In this document: piece after piece, positions 35,849 through 44,820 of the stretch
Layout: each line of letters opens with the position of its first letter
Position numbering within the stretch: position 1 is the stretch's first letter
DNA from: an uncultured Aeriscardovia sp.
Lineage (GTDB): Bacteria; Actinomycetota; Actinomycetes; Actinomycetales; Bifidobacteriaceae
DNA length: 64,000 bases
Direction: 5' to 3'
NCBI GenBank assembly: GCA_903789535.1
Contig: CAIFES010000006.1
Span: forward strand, 16,728 to 80,727
Notes under the pieces: model-generated
The model's database searches: none
The model's input: only the letters and a program-made list of their open reading frames with translations
Told to the model about the DNA's origin: nothing
Position numbers and translations under genes: made by a program

Positions 35849-36136
35849 CTTGTTGACGAAGCAGACCCTCTTTCCCGACATTTCTGTCCCCGTTCGCCTC
35901 TTTCTGTCTCCGTCCGCCATTGGGCGATGATGTTTGCCGCGATTGCCGCCGAGCAATCGCTCTGCCCATTCTCACTGTTGCCTGATCGGTGCGCCCGTCC
36001 TGTGGAGATCGACCGAGCAGCAGGCAGGCGGCCTTGCGGCAGGCGGACGGCGCGGGCAGTCTGTAGGGTGGTTTTCGCCGGTCCGCACCTTGAGTTCCGC
36101 ATCAGGGGCGGGACACGGACGAGCAAAGAAGGGACA

Positions 36137-36964
36137 ATGCTGGATATTCTCAAATCGGCCCTCCTCGGCATCATCGAGGGCATCACCGAATTTCTGCCGA
36201 TCTCCTCGACCGGGCATCTGTATCTGGCCGACTACGTGATCAAACTCGACCAGTCGGCGGCGTTCAACAACATGTTCAACGTCGTCATCCAGCTGGGCGC
36301 CATCCTCGCCGTCCTCGTCATCTACTTCAACCGACTCAACCCGTGGGCCCCCTCCAAGACCGAGGAGGAGAAGCACGGCACATGGAGCCTGTGGGGCAAG
36401 GTGATCGTCGCCGTGCTGCCGTCCGTCATCGTCGGGCTGCCGCTCAACAGCTGGCTGGAGGACCATGCCACCACCTGGCAGGTGATCTCCGCCACGCTCA
36501 TCATCTACGGCATCGCGTTCATCGTGCTCGAGAACTTCTATGCCAAGAAGACGCCGCGCGTGACGAGCATGGCACGCCTGTCCTACCCGCTGGCACTGGG
36601 GATCGGCTGCTTCCAGGTGCTCTCGCTCGTGCCGGGCACCTCCCGCTCGGGCGCCACCATCATGGGCGCCATGCTCATCGGCGCCTCCCGCCCGGTGGCC
36701 GCCGAGTTCAGCTTCTTCCTCGCCATCCCCACGATGTTCGGCGCCTCGCTGCTCAAGCTCGTCAAATACTTCGCCTCCGGCGCCGGCTTCACCGGCCTGC
36801 AGGTCGGGATCCTGCTGACCGGCATGGTCGTCTCGTTCGTCGTGGCATGGATCGCCGTCAAGTTCCTGCTCAAGTACATCCAGACGCACGACTTCAAGCC
36901 GTTCGGCTGGTACCGCATCATCCTGGGCGTGGTGGTGATCGCCGTCGGCGTCATCGCCGGCTGA
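36137..36964 (+). CDS. uppP: Undecaprenyl-diphosphatase
   Basis: Recycles undecaprenyl diphosphate to the monophosphate carrier used in cell-wall synthesis. The 275-aa membrane protein has both family motifs: [15 protein letters not shown] (about 14-28) and [10 protein letters not shown] (about 167-176). ATG 36137 follows AGAAGGGA; the frame is open 210 bases further up but that part is Arg/Pro-rich and non-coding in character. A terminator follows at 36997. Confidence 0.96.
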   Translation: MLDILKSALLGIIEGITEFLPISSTGHLYLADYVIKLDQSAAFNNMFNVVIQLGAILAVLVIYFNRLNPWAPSKTEEEKHGTWSLWGKVIVAVLPSVIVGLPLNSWLEDHATTWQVISATLIIYGIAFIVLENFYAKKTPRVTSMARLSYPLALGIGCFQVLSLVPGTSRSGATIMGAMLIGASRPVAAEFSFFLAIPTMFGASLLKLVKYFASGAGFTGLQVGILLTGMVVSFVVAWIAVKFLLKYIQTHDFKPFGWYRIILGVVVIAVGVIAG

Positions 36965-36996
36965 CAGCTGACATCAGCCAGAACGCCGAATACACG

Positions 36997-37033
36997 AATG
37001 CCCCGCAAGGTTCTTCCCTGCGGGGCATTCTTG
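36997..37033. terminator. Bidirectional terminator, uppP / glnB
   Basis: A 12-bp stem GAATGCCCCGCA/TGCGGGGCATTC (36997-37008 with 37019-37030), followed by TTG. It separates convergent genes. Confidence 0.7.
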
Positions 37034-37058
37034 CTGATACTGGTTTCCGCCGGCATCC

Positions 37059-37092
37059 GACGATAGATGACGGATGACGATAGATGACGGAT
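37059..37092. repeat. Perfect 17-nt tandem duplication
   Basis: GACGATAGATGACGGAT occurs twice head to tail, just beyond the glnB stop. Confidence 0.8.
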
Positions 37093-37108
37093 ACCGCGCG
37101 GATAACGC

Positions 37109-37447
37109 TCAGAGCGCGGAGGCATCCTCCTCGCCCGTGTTGATGCGCAGCAGACGCTCGACGGGCGTCACCCACACGAAGCCGTCGCCGGCCTCGCCGG
37201 TCTTCGCCGCCTCCACAATGCGTTCGACAAGCAGGTCGACGTCCTCGTCGGAGGCGAGCACCTCCACGCGGATGCGCCGGATGAGATCCACGTTGTAGCG
37301 GGCCCCGCGGTAATACTCCACGTGCCCCTCCTCATGGCCGAAGCCGGAGACCGTCGAAAGCGTCAGACCATGCACACCCGCCGAGGCGAGGGAGGCTTTG
37401 ACGCTGTCGAGCCGGGAATATTTGACAATCGCCGTGATGAGTTTCAT
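37109..37447 (-). CDS. glnB: PII nitrogen-regulatory protein
   Basis: A 112-aa trimeric signal protein sensing ATP/ADP and 2-oxoglutarate. The T-loop is recognisable, GFGHEEGHVEYYRGARYNVDL, with the Tyr that is modified in many PII proteins (GARYNVD). The C-terminal signature TGEAGDGFVWVTPVE is present. Its ATG shares a base with the amt stop (TGATG), so it is translationally coupled to amt, the standard glnK-amtB arrangement but with the order amt then glnB. Confidence 0.93.
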   Translation of the reverse strand: MKLITAIVKYSRLDSVKASLASAGVHGLTLSTVSGFGHEEGHVEYYRGARYNVDLIRRIRVEVLASDEDVDLLVERIVEAAKTGEAGDGFVWVTPVERLLRINTGEEDASAL

Positions 37448-38736
37448 CACTTTGCCTCCTTGAAGACGGAGTTGATGAAGTCCTCGAAATCGTAGCCGCG
37501 CTCGCCCTGGTCGCTGATATCGGTGCCGAGCAGCTCCTGCTCCAGTGACAGGCGCCAGCCCATCGTCTTCTCCAGAACGAAGGCGATCAGACCGGTCAGC
37601 AGGAACGCCCACGCACCCAGCAGCACGACGGCGATGGCCTGCGCCCCGAGCAGCACCCCGCCCCCGCCGAGCAGCAGGCCGTGGTCGGCGGCAAAGAAGC
37701 CGACCAGCAGCATGCCGAGCATGCCGGGGATTCCGAAGACCGCCACCACGTCGAACGCATCATCGTAGCCGAGACGGTATTTGAGCGAGACGGCCAGACG
37801 GCAGACGATGCCGGAGATCAGACCGGTCACCAGCGCCCACAGGGGCGAGACGACATCCGCGCCCGGGGCGATGGCGACGAGGCCGGCGATCAGACCGGAG
37901 ACGGCACCGAGCGCCGTGGCATGGCCGTTGCGCACGCGCTCGGAGACCATCCATGCGATCATCGACGCCGACGCCGCGAGGAACGCGGAGACGGCGGTGT
38001 AGCCGGCGGTGGCGGACGAGGAGCCGGACTTGCCGCCCAGCAGCCCGATGAAGCCGATGGCCGCCAGGCACGCCCCGAGCATGGACAGCGGCAGATTGTG
38101 CGGCTTGAGCGGCACGATGTGGTACGAGGCGCGACGGCCGATGATGAGCACGATGGCGAGCGCGGAGAACGCGGCCACCTCGAAGACGACCGCCCCGCCG
38201 GCCAGATCGTGCGCCGGGGTGCCGATCAGGCGCGAGAACGCGCCGTCGGCGGCGAACAGGCCCGACGGGCTCCACATCATGTGCGCGGCCGGGGCAAAGA
38301 CGAGGCTCACCCAGAAGATGGCGAAGACCATCCATGTGCCCACCTTGATGCGCTCGGCGACGGCGCCGATGATGACGATCAGTGCGAGCGCGGCGAGCGC
38401 CCCCTCGAGCAGCACGTCGATGGAGCGCGGGTAGAGGGCGCCTTTGACGGCCACGGAGGTGAACACGCCGTTGCGCGAGGCGATGGTATCGCGCAGCAGG
38501 AAACCGGTGGCCGGGTCGCCGATGATGCCGGCCCCGTCATGCCCGGCGAAGGCGAGCGACCAGCCCCACAGCGCCCAGACAATGGCGGTGACGCCTGCAC
38601 CCGCCACACCGAGGGTGATGATATTCAGCACGTTTTTGGCGCGCGCGAGACCTGCGTAATAAAACACGATCCCCACGCACAGCAACACGACGAGTGCCGC
38701 CGAGGCGAGAACCCACGCGGTATTTCCACTATCCAT
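37447..38736 (-). CDS. amt: Amt/MEP/Rh-family ammonium transporter-like protein lacking the twin histidines
   Basis: A 429-aa, roughly eleven-helix protein with Amt landmarks: FYYAGLARAKNVLN near 25-38, GAVAERIK (124-131), DLAGGAVV (177-184), GGKSGSS and HATALGAVSGLIAGL. The residues aligned with the two pore histidines of E. coli AmtB (His168 after GGTVV, His318 in VHGVGG) are both Phe here: GGAVVF (Phe185) and VFGIPG (Phe334). The outer Phe gate (FQxxFA) reads LEGALA. Co-expressed with PII. It may carry ammonium by another mechanism or act as a sensor. ATG 38736 follows GAGGAG. Confidence 0.85.
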   Translation of the reverse strand: MDSGNTAWVLASAALVVLLCVGIVFYYAGLARAKNVLNIITLGVAGAGVTAIVWALWGWSLAFAGHDGAGIIGDPATGFLLRDTIASRNGVFTSVAVKGALYPRSIDVLLEGALAALALIVIIGAVAERIKVGTWMVFAIFWVSLVFAPAAHMMWSPSGLFAADGAFSRLIGTPAHDLAGGAVVFEVAAFSALAIVLIIGRRASYHIVPLKPHNLPLSMLGACLAAIGFIGLLGGKSGSSSATAGYTAVSAFLAASASMIAWMVSERVRNGHATALGAVSGLIAGLVAIAPGADVVSPLWALVTGLISGIVCRLAVSLKYRLGYDDAFDVVAVFGIPGMLGMLLVGFFAADHGLLLGGGGVLLGAQAIAVVLLGAWAFLLTGLIAFVLEKTMGWRLSLEQELLGTDISDQGERGYDFEDFINSVFKEAK

Positions 38737-38814
38737 CTGCGCTCCTCTGTTCAGCCGTCCAACGAATATTCACTCAGATCAGAACAGACGCCGGCACCCG
38801 GGCCGGCAAACGGC

Positions 38815-40086
38815 TCACTGCGCCCGGTCCTGGCCCACGAGGCCGTCGACGAAGCTTGCCGGGTCGAACACGGCGAGATCGTCGGGTCCCTCGCCCAGAC
38901 CGACGAGCTTGACCGGCACGCCGAGCTCGTCCTGGACGGAGATGACGACACCACCCTTGGCCGAGCCGTCGAGCTTGGTGAGTACCACGCCGGTCACACC
39001 GATCGCCTGGGCGAACACGCGCGCCTGCTCGGTGCCGTTGCGGCCCACCGTGGCGTCGAGCACGAGCAGCACCTCGTCCACCGGCGTGACCTTCTCGACC
39101 ACGCGGCGGATCTTGCCCAGCTCGTCCATGAGATTCTTCTTGTTCTGGAGCCTGCCCGCGGTGTCGATGAGCAGCACGTCCGTGCCGTCGGCGACGGCCT
39201 TCTGCGCGGCATCATAGGCCACGGAGGCGGGGTCGGCGCCGTCATGGTCGGCACGCACGAGGCCGATGCCCGATGTGTTCGCCCAGGTGGCGAGCTGATC
39301 GGCGGCAGCCGCGCGGAACGTGTCGGCGGCGGCGAAGAGCACGGATTTGCCCTCGGCGACGAGCAGACGGCCCAGTTTGCCCACGGTGGTCGTCTTACCC
39401 GAGCCGTTGACGCCCACCATGATGATGACCTGCGGCTTCTTCTTCTGCGCCCCCGGCCGCAGCGCGACGAGCGAGCGGTCCTCATGGCCGGCGTCCACCA
39501 GTTCGAGCAGCCGTGTGCGCAATGCCTGGCGCACGGCCTTCGGGTCACGCTCGCCGCTGATGCGCGCGTCCTTCTTCAGCGCATCGACGAGCCGCTCGCT
39601 CGCGTCGGCACCCACGTCGGCGAGCAGGAGCGTGTCCTCCAGATCCTCCCAGTCGGATTCGGAGAGGTGGTCGCGGGTGAGGATGCCGAACAGCGCCTTG
39701 CCGAACCTGCTCTGGCTGGAGGCGAGACGGGCGCGCAGCCGCACCCCGCGCGAGGCGCCGGACTCCGGTTTTGCCACCGCAGGACCCGCCGATGAGACCG
39801 CTTCCGTCGTCGGCGTCGTCTCCATGGTGCCGGTCTTGTCAGCCGGCGCTTGTCCGACCGTGACCTGTTCAGCCGTGGCCTGCGCCCGGCTCTGCGCACC
39901 CGTGTGCGCGGCCGTACTCTGCGCGGCCTTCCGGCGTGCCGCGGCGATCTGCTCGTTGGTCTGCCGGGCCTGCTCGGCGCGGCGGCGGCTTTTTTTCACC
40001 GACCGCGCGGTCGCGATCACGATGCCCAGCACCACGGCGAGCACCACGATGATGGCGACAAGAATCCATATCTGCGTCTGCGTCAT
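38815..40086 (-). CDS. ftsY: Signal recognition particle receptor FtsY
   Basis: SRP receptor GTPase that docks ribosome-SRP complexes at the membrane. The 423-aa protein has one N-terminal membrane segment (about 5-27), a basic then Ala/Gln-rich linker to ~130, and the NG domain: GVNGSGKTTTVGKL (G1), AADTFRAAAADQL, LLIDTAGRL (G3), TKLDGSAKGG (G4) and VGLGEGPDDLAVF. The membrane anchor is typical of actinobacterial FtsY. The start at 40086 has GAGAAG nearby. Confidence 0.96.
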   Translation of the reverse strand: MTQTQIWILVAIIVVLAVVLGIVIATARSVKKSRRRAEQARQTNEQIAAARRKAAQSTAAHTGAQSRAQATAEQVTVGQAPADKTGTMETTPTTEAVSSAGPAVAKPESGASRGVRLRARLASSQSRFGKALFGILTRDHLSESDWEDLEDTLLLADVGADASERLVDALKKDARISGERDPKAVRQALRTRLLELVDAGHEDRSLVALRPGAQKKKPQVIIMVGVNGSGKTTTVGKLGRLLVAEGKSVLFAAADTFRAAAADQLATWANTSGIGLVRADHDGADPASVAYDAAQKAVADGTDVLLIDTAGRLQNKKNLMDELGKIRRVVEKVTPVDEVLLVLDATVGRNGTEQARVFAQAIGVTGVVLTKLDGSAKGGVVISVQDELGVPVKLVGLGEGPDDLAVFDPASFVDGLVGQDRAQ

Positions 40087-40233
40087 ACTTCTCAGCTTAA
40101 AGCGCGGCGGAAACGAGACAGGTCAGAAAGACGGATTGTGGAAAACTGGCGAGCGCCCCGCGGCAACCCGCGCGCCCAGCACACCTGCCTATGCGCTTCA
40201 GCACACCGCGCGCTCAGCACAGCGCCCGCGCGC

Positions 40234-40614
40234 TCAGCGCGACTGCCTGTGCGGGGAGGCCGCGCGGGTGGCGGTGGCACCATGGTCATGGGAGGACAGA
40301 TGCACCTCCACCACGGAGGAGCTGGTGGTGACAACCGGCTTCGTGCCCGCCGGCGCATCCTGGGCGGTCGAGCCCGGTGTGGCCCCCGTGCGCGGGGCGA
40401 TACGCATGCCCGGCGCCACCACGCGGTTGGAGCCACGCCGCTCCTCGACGTGCCGCGCATGACGACGCTCCCATTCCACCGTGTCGGGGACATGGGAGGA
40501 GAGTGCGTTGTGGTAGGACTCGGCCTTCGCCAGTGCGAGCAGTATGAGACCGAGAACGGCTATGGCAGCAACCCAGACAAAGATGATCCACCCCATAAAT
40601 CCCAATTGTGCCAT
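40234..40614 (-). CDS. Small single-pass membrane protein, hypothetical
   Basis: About 126 aa starting MAQLGFMGW. One membrane helix (about 5-30) is followed by an Arg/His-rich cytoplasmic or surface tail (ERRHARHVEERRG) and a Ser/Thr/Ala-rich end. No family recognised. Its start lies only ~27 bases from that of the divergent TetR gene, leaving almost no room for 5' untranslated regions. Confidence 0.55.
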   Translation of the reverse strand: MAQLGFMGWIIFVWVAAIAVLGLILLALAKAESYHNALSSHVPDTVEWERRHARHVEERRGSNRVVAPGMRIAPRTGATPGSTAQDAPAGTKPVVTTSSSVVEVHLSSHDHGATATRAASPHRQSR

Positions 40615-40640
40615 CGGGCTGGGAGACGGCACGTGACAAG

Positions 40641-41753
40641 ATGGGGATCATGACGCGGACAGCACGAATGAGCGCAGGAGAGCGCCGTGAGCAGCTCCTG
40701 ACGGTGGGCCGCGCGCTCTTCGCCCATGAGGGCTATGAGGCGGTGAGCGTGGAGGAGATCGCCGCGAAGGCAGGCGTGAGCAAGCCGATCGTCTACGAGC
40801 ATTTCGGTGGCAAGGAGGGCCTGTACGCCGTCGTCGTCGACCGCGAGATGCGCGCCTTCACCACCACGCTCGCCGATGCCCTTTCCGACGCCTCCGTGCC
40901 CCCGCAGCAGATCGTGGAGCGCACGTCGATGGCGCTGCTCGGCTACATCGAGAACAATCCCGAGGGATTCGGCGTGCTCGTGCGCGACTCGCCCACCACC
41001 GATCCGGACGGCTCGTTCAGCTCCCTGCTCGGCGACGTCTCCACCCGCGTGGAGAGCCTGCTCGCCCGGGCGTTCCGCGTGCACGGCATCCCCGTGGAAT
41101 CGGCGCCGTACTATGCGCAGATGCTGGTGGGGATGACGATCTTCGTAGGCCAGTACTGGGCCGACCGGCATGATATCGACAAAGAGACACTGGCCGCCTA
41201 CATCTCCAACCTCGCCTGGAACGGGCTGGCACGCATGCACCGCCATCCGCGTCTGCGCTATGAGGGCGCCCATCCGCTGGAAGAGCAGCTCCGCGCCAGA
41301 AAGATGTCCGCAGACAAGAACGGCCAGGCACCGCGAACATCACCGACGACGCAAAGCGGCACGAAGGCCGTCCCCGGCAACGGCTCCACCATCGCGGCGG
41401 TCGCCGCCGGCACCATCCCCGCAGAACCCGACAGGCATGAGCTCAAAGCGGAGTACAAGGCAAGCAAGCGCCGTCTGAAGGCCGAGTACAAGGCGAGCAA
41501 ACGCGCGGCGAAGGCCGCCGACGCCGTCCGCGCCGACGCGCACACTGAAAGCAGTGCAGGCTCGCGCACGATGACCGCCCATGCGTCACAGACCGCCCAT
41601 GCGTCACAGACATCACAGGCATCGGGCACGCCGGACACACTGAACGCGCCTGACGCGGATGCGCACAGCGCGGACCCGCACACGAAAAACGCACAGAACG
41701 GCGACGGCACGAACAACCGTGCGCCGCAGGAGGGGCAGCATGCTTCTGAGTGA
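40641..41753 (+). CDS. TetR-family transcriptional regulator with long repetitive tail
   Basis: A 370-aa protein. The N-terminal helix-turn-helix ([20 protein letters not shown], then [19 protein letters not shown]) and ligand domain occupy about 1-205. The remaining ~165 residues are a tail with the repeats [22 protein letters not shown] and TAHASQ units, unusual for TetR proteins. Start is uncertain between ATG 40641 and 40650; neither has a strong ribosome binding site and a leaderless transcript is plausible. The stop overlaps dcd by 14 bases. Confidence 0.88.
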   Translation: MGIMTRTARMSAGERREQLLTVGRALFAHEGYEAVSVEEIAAKAGVSKPIVYEHFGGKEGLYAVVVDREMRAFTTTLADALSDASVPPQQIVERTSMALLGYIENNPEGFGVLVRDSPTTDPDGSFSSLLGDVSTRVESLLARAFRVHGIPVESAPYYAQMLVGMTIFVGQYWADRHDIDKETLAAYISNLAWNGLARMHRHPRLRYEGAHPLEEQLRARKMSADKNGQAPRTSPTTQSGTKAVPGNGSTIAAVAAGTIPAEPDRHELKAEYKASKRRLKAEYKASKRAAKAADAVRADAHTESSAGSRTMTAHASQTAHASQTSQASGTPDTLNAPDADAHSADPHTKNAQNGDGTNNRAPQEGQHASE

Positions 41754-42321
41754 CCACGATATCCGCGCCGCCATCGAGGGCGGCGACGTCGAGCTCAGCC
41801 CGTTCACACCGGAGATGATCCAGCCCTCGTCCGTCGACGTCCGGCTCGACCGCTTCTTCCGCGTGTTCAACTCGCGCGAGTACACGTATATCGATCCCTC
41901 GGAGAACCAGGGGGCGCTCACCGAGCAGTTCGAGGTCGGCCCCGACGAGCCGTGGATCCTGCACCCAGGCGAGTTCATCCTCGGCTCCACCTGGGAGAAC
42001 ATCAGGCTCTCCCCCTCCATCGCCGCGCGTCTGGAGGGCAAGAGCTCGCTCGGACGTCTGGGCATCCTCACCCACTCGACCGCCGGTTTCATCGACCCGG
42101 GCTTCGACGGGCATATCACCCTCGAGCTGTCGAACGTCAATACGCTGCCGGTCAAGCTGTGGCCGGGCATGAAGATCGGCCAGGTCTGCTTCTTCCAGCT
42201 CAGCTCGCCGGCCGACCACCCGTACGGCTCGCAGGAGGCCGGCTCCCACTATCAGGGCCAGCGCGGCCCGACCCCCTCGCGCTCCTACGAGAATTTCTAC
42301 CGCGCCCGCATCGAGGACTGA
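41740..42321 (+). CDS. dcd: dCTP deaminase, probably bifunctional with dUTPase
   Basis: A 193-aa trimeric enzyme turning dCTP into dUTP or directly dUMP. Motifs: [10 protein letters not shown] (22-31), GKSSLGRLG (about 102-110) and [19 protein letters not shown]. The last is the actinobacterial/archaeal bifunctional form ([11 protein letters not shown] instead of the enterobacterial HxTAHRIDPGW). AGGAGGGG lies before ATG 41740, inside the TetR reading frame. With nrdJ it contributes to dNTP supply. Confidence 0.94.
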   Translation: MLLSDHDIRAAIEGGDVELSPFTPEMIQPSSVDVRLDRFFRVFNSREYTYIDPSENQGALTEQFEVGPDEPWILHPGEFILGSTWENIRLSPSIAARLEGKSSLGRLGILTHSTAGFIDPGFDGHITLELSNVNTLPVKLWPGMKIGQVCFFQLSSPADHPYGSQEAGSHYQGQRGPTPSRSYENFYRARIED

Positions 42322-42331
42322 GCAGCAATTC

Positions 42332-43741
42332 TCACTCGGTCGAGATGAATTTTCGCACGGCGAGGTAGTAGACGAGCCCGGCCGCGCAGATCAGCGCGTA
42401 GATGAGAAACAGGTTGGAGTAGATCGCCGCAGACCCCGTGGCACCGATAATGCTGCCGCCCGCGAGCGCCGGAGAGGCGAGCAGGCCGCCGAAGATGGCG
42501 GTGCCCGTTGAGGGGCTCACATTCATCGCCAGGTCGTTCATTCCCACGCCGCGTCCCTGTTCGTCGGGGGCAAGGGTGCCCAGCACCGTGCTGGTGATCG
42601 GCGAGTAGAGCATGGCCAGCCCGCCGTAGAACAGGCCTGAGCCGATGGCGAGCGGCACGAGTCCCGCCTTGACGCACAGCACTTCGAGCAGCAGCCCGGC
42701 CACCACCGACGAGGCGCCAAGAATGATCGTCCTCTGTTCGCCGATCGCCCGCACCACGCGTCCCGAGCACACGCCGGAGACGACGGCGAGAATGTAGCCG
42801 GGCAGCAGCACGAGCGAGACCTGCGCGGCGCTGATCCCGTACAGTCTCGGCCCGAGCACGTTGAAGACCGGCGTGAACGAAAAGTTGACGAAATAGATGA
42901 TGACGATGACGAGGATCGAGGCGATCCAGCGCCTGTTATGCAGGAACCGCGGGGTGAGGAATGGGCGCGCGGCATGGCGTATATACACGGAGAACGCCAC
43001 AAGCAGGCCGGCGGCGACCAGCAGCAGCCACCAGCGGTAATAGCTGAAGAACAGCGTGACGGCGCCGATCGCGCCGCCGAACAGGAGGAAACCGGGCACG
43101 TCGACGTGCGCGTGTCGGTTCTCCCCTTCCGGCAGGTCACGCAGCAATGCCGGCAGCAGGAACACGGCGAGCAACGGCAGCAGGAACAGATACGCCCAGT
43201 CGATCTGCGAGATGAAGCCCGCGCTGAGCACGCCGAGGGCCGTGGAGAGCTGGTAGCCGGCGGTGAAGATGCCGAAGAAGACGACCTTGTCCCGTTCGGG
43301 CAGATATTTCGCGGCGACGACGAGGTAGACCGATCCGGCGACCTGCCCGCCCGCTGTCTGCAGCGTTCGGGCCACGATCACCAGCCAGATGTTCGAATGC
43401 AGTGCGAAGCCCAGTATCGAGCCGGCGAGCAGCAGTGCGATGCCGGCGACGGTCATCTTGCGCAATGAGACATAGTCGGCGAGCGAGCCGTAGACGAAGC
43501 AGACGATCCCCAGCACGAGCGAGGGGATGGCGGTGATGAGCTGGGCCTGGGCGGGGGCGTGGAGATCCTCGCCGATGGTGGTGAAGATGAAGCCGAACGC
43601 CTGCAGGCACAGCACACTCAGCACATAGATGGCGAGCAGGAATGCGAGCGCAGCCTTGATCTGACGCGGAGAACGGGGATTCTTGGCCAGATTCTGCTCC
43701 TGCGTATCTGGCCTTTGTGCGGTGGGATTGCCGGAAGTCAC
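42332..43741 (-). CDS. MFS drug transporter, DHA2/14-TM type
   Basis: A 469-aa membrane protein resembling Tet(K)/Tet(L)-like major facilitator antiporters: GFIFTTIGEDLHAP in the first loop, YGSLADYVSLRKMT as the loop 2-3 signature (variant of GxLaDrxGrkr) and SGVCSGRVVRAIGEQR in the second half. About 14 membrane segments are suggested. The start is GTG 43741 without a clear ribosome binding site. Converges on dcd. Substrate unknown; a drug or metabolite exporter is the family expectation. Confidence 0.85.
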   Translation of the reverse strand: MTSGNPTAQRPDTQEQNLAKNPRSPRQIKAALAFLLAIYVLSVLCLQAFGFIFTTIGEDLHAPAQAQLITAIPSLVLGIVCFVYGSLADYVSLRKMTVAGIALLLAGSILGFALHSNIWLVIVARTLQTAGGQVAGSVYLVVAAKYLPERDKVVFFGIFTAGYQLSTALGVLSAGFISQIDWAYLFLLPLLAVFLLPALLRDLPEGENRHAHVDVPGFLLFGGAIGAVTLFFSYYRWWLLLVAAGLLVAFSVYIRHAARPFLTPRFLHNRRWIASILVIVIIYFVNFSFTPVFNVLGPRLYGISAAQVSLVLLPGYILAVVSGVCSGRVVRAIGEQRTIILGASSVVAGLLLEVLCVKAGLVPLAIGSGLFYGGLAMLYSPITSTVLGTLAPDEQGRGVGMNDLAMNVSPSTGTAIFGGLLASPALAGGSIIGATGSAAIYSNLFLIYALICAAGLVYYLAVRKFISTE

Positions 43742-44014
43742 CCGCCCAGTCTATCGATTCGCGCGCATTTATCTTGCGGAAAGCAGCGCACAGCGGCGGG
43801 GTACAGCTGGCAGATGAGCGGCGACATGTGTCGCGCGACGCCTGCCTGGGCGTCAACGCAGAGACCGCCTTCCACACCCAAAACACAAAAGGACCCGATG
43901 GGCGGAAGCTCGTCCACACCCGTCCGTCGTAGACATTTCGCATACGTGTTCGCACGCAGTCGTTTTTCTATTGTTTATATATTTGCTTAATTATTTACTG
44001 ACATCGTCATATCA

Positions 44015-44043
44015 TTGTTAATACATATTGACTTCATCATACT
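44015..44043 (+). promoter_or_regulatory. Promoter of the DinJ-YafQ pair
   Basis: TTGTTA, 17 bases, then CATACT, in a strikingly AT-rich stretch (about 43970-44045). The 324-base gap to the MFS gene otherwise shows no gene. Confidence 0.5.
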
Positions 44044-44065
44044 GTCAGAGAAAGCCGTGCCTCCA

Positions 44066-44350
44066 ATGACCACAACAGCGCGACAGGCCACAAACGAAAT
44101 GACGACCGTGAGTTTTCGTACCAACCGCCAAATAAAGGAAGAGGCAAAACAGCTCTACTCCTCCCTCGGTATGGATCTTTCCACAGCCATCAATATCTTT
44201 TTGCGCCAATCGATCCGCGACAACGGCATCCCCTTCCATATCTCCGCCTCGTCACAGGCAAACATGGAAGCACGCCACGAAGCGGAGAACCATATCGGCA
44301 AATCATTCGCCACAACCGACGATCTGATGAAGGATCTGCTGGATGCTTAA
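44066..44350 (+). CDS. DinJ/RelB-family antitoxin
   Basis: About 94 aa. MTTVSFRTNRQIKEEAKQLYSSLGMDLSTAINIFLRQSI is the ribbon-helix-helix DNA-binding half of DinJ antitoxins; the C-terminus wraps the toxin. An internal ATG at 44099 also fits the family start. It overlaps the toxin gene by 8 bases. Base composition is poorer in GC than the surroundings, which suggests transfer. Confidence 0.85.
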   Translation: MTTTARQATNEMTTVSFRTNRQIKEEAKQLYSSLGMDLSTAINIFLRQSIRDNGIPFHISASSQANMEARHEAENHIGKSFATTDDLMKDLLDA

Positions 44351-44624
44351 ATCGGTCTTTCGCACACAGCGATTCAAACGGGATATCAAGGCACTGCTGA
44401 AAAAGCATTATCGCCCGGAGATTCTCAAGAACGCGATCACTGCGCTAATGGACCAAGATCAGTCGCTGTTACGGACAAAATACCGGGATCACGCCCTCAC
44501 CGGTGAATGGACAGGCTACCGCGAAATCCACTGCAGCGGCGACTGGCTGATTATTTACCGCATCAATAAAGCAGAACTCCAGCTTGTTCTCGTGCGTTCC
44601 GGCTCGCATGACGAGCTGTTCTGA
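44343..44624 (+). CDS. YafQ-family mRNA interferase toxin
   Basis: 93 aa of the RelE superfamily. The motifs DHALTGEWTGYREIHCSGDWLIIY match YafQ, including His/Asp residues used in catalysis. Partner of the overlapping DinJ-like antitoxin. A strong terminator follows 44 bases later. Confidence 0.87.
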   Translation: MLKSVFRTQRFKRDIKALLKKHYRPEILKNAITALMDQDQSLLRTKYRDHALTGEWTGYREIHCSGDWLIIYRINKAELQLVLVRSGSHDELF

Positions 44625-44667
44625 ACCATCCGCACACCCGACAACAATGCCGGACGCCCGACTAACA

Positions 44668-44708
44668 AACATGGGACGCCCCGGAAAAATCCAGGAGCGT
44701 CCCATGTT
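44668..44708. terminator. Terminator after the toxin gene
   Basis: A 12-bp perfect stem AACATGGGACGC/GCGTCCCATGTT (44668-44679 with 44697-44708), suited to both the toxin gene and the convergent surface-protein gene. Confidence 0.75.
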
Positions 44709-44820
44709 GCCATATCAGGATCGTCGACAGCTCAGAGCCGGCGACCGTCCATCACGACCGCCGGAGCCGTACCGTCCGACCCGGTCTGACTCAGTCTGAG
44801 TCAGATTGGCTCAGTCCGGC

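Noticed and set aside
35632..36136. Chromosomal origin oriC
   Set aside because: DnaA boxes are present, but dnaA, dnaN, rpmH and an AT-rich unwinding element are not.
37681..39795. A 704-codon plus-strand open frame opposite amt and ftsY
   Set aside because: Antisense shadow in high-GC DNA; amt and ftsY on the minus strand are unmistakable.
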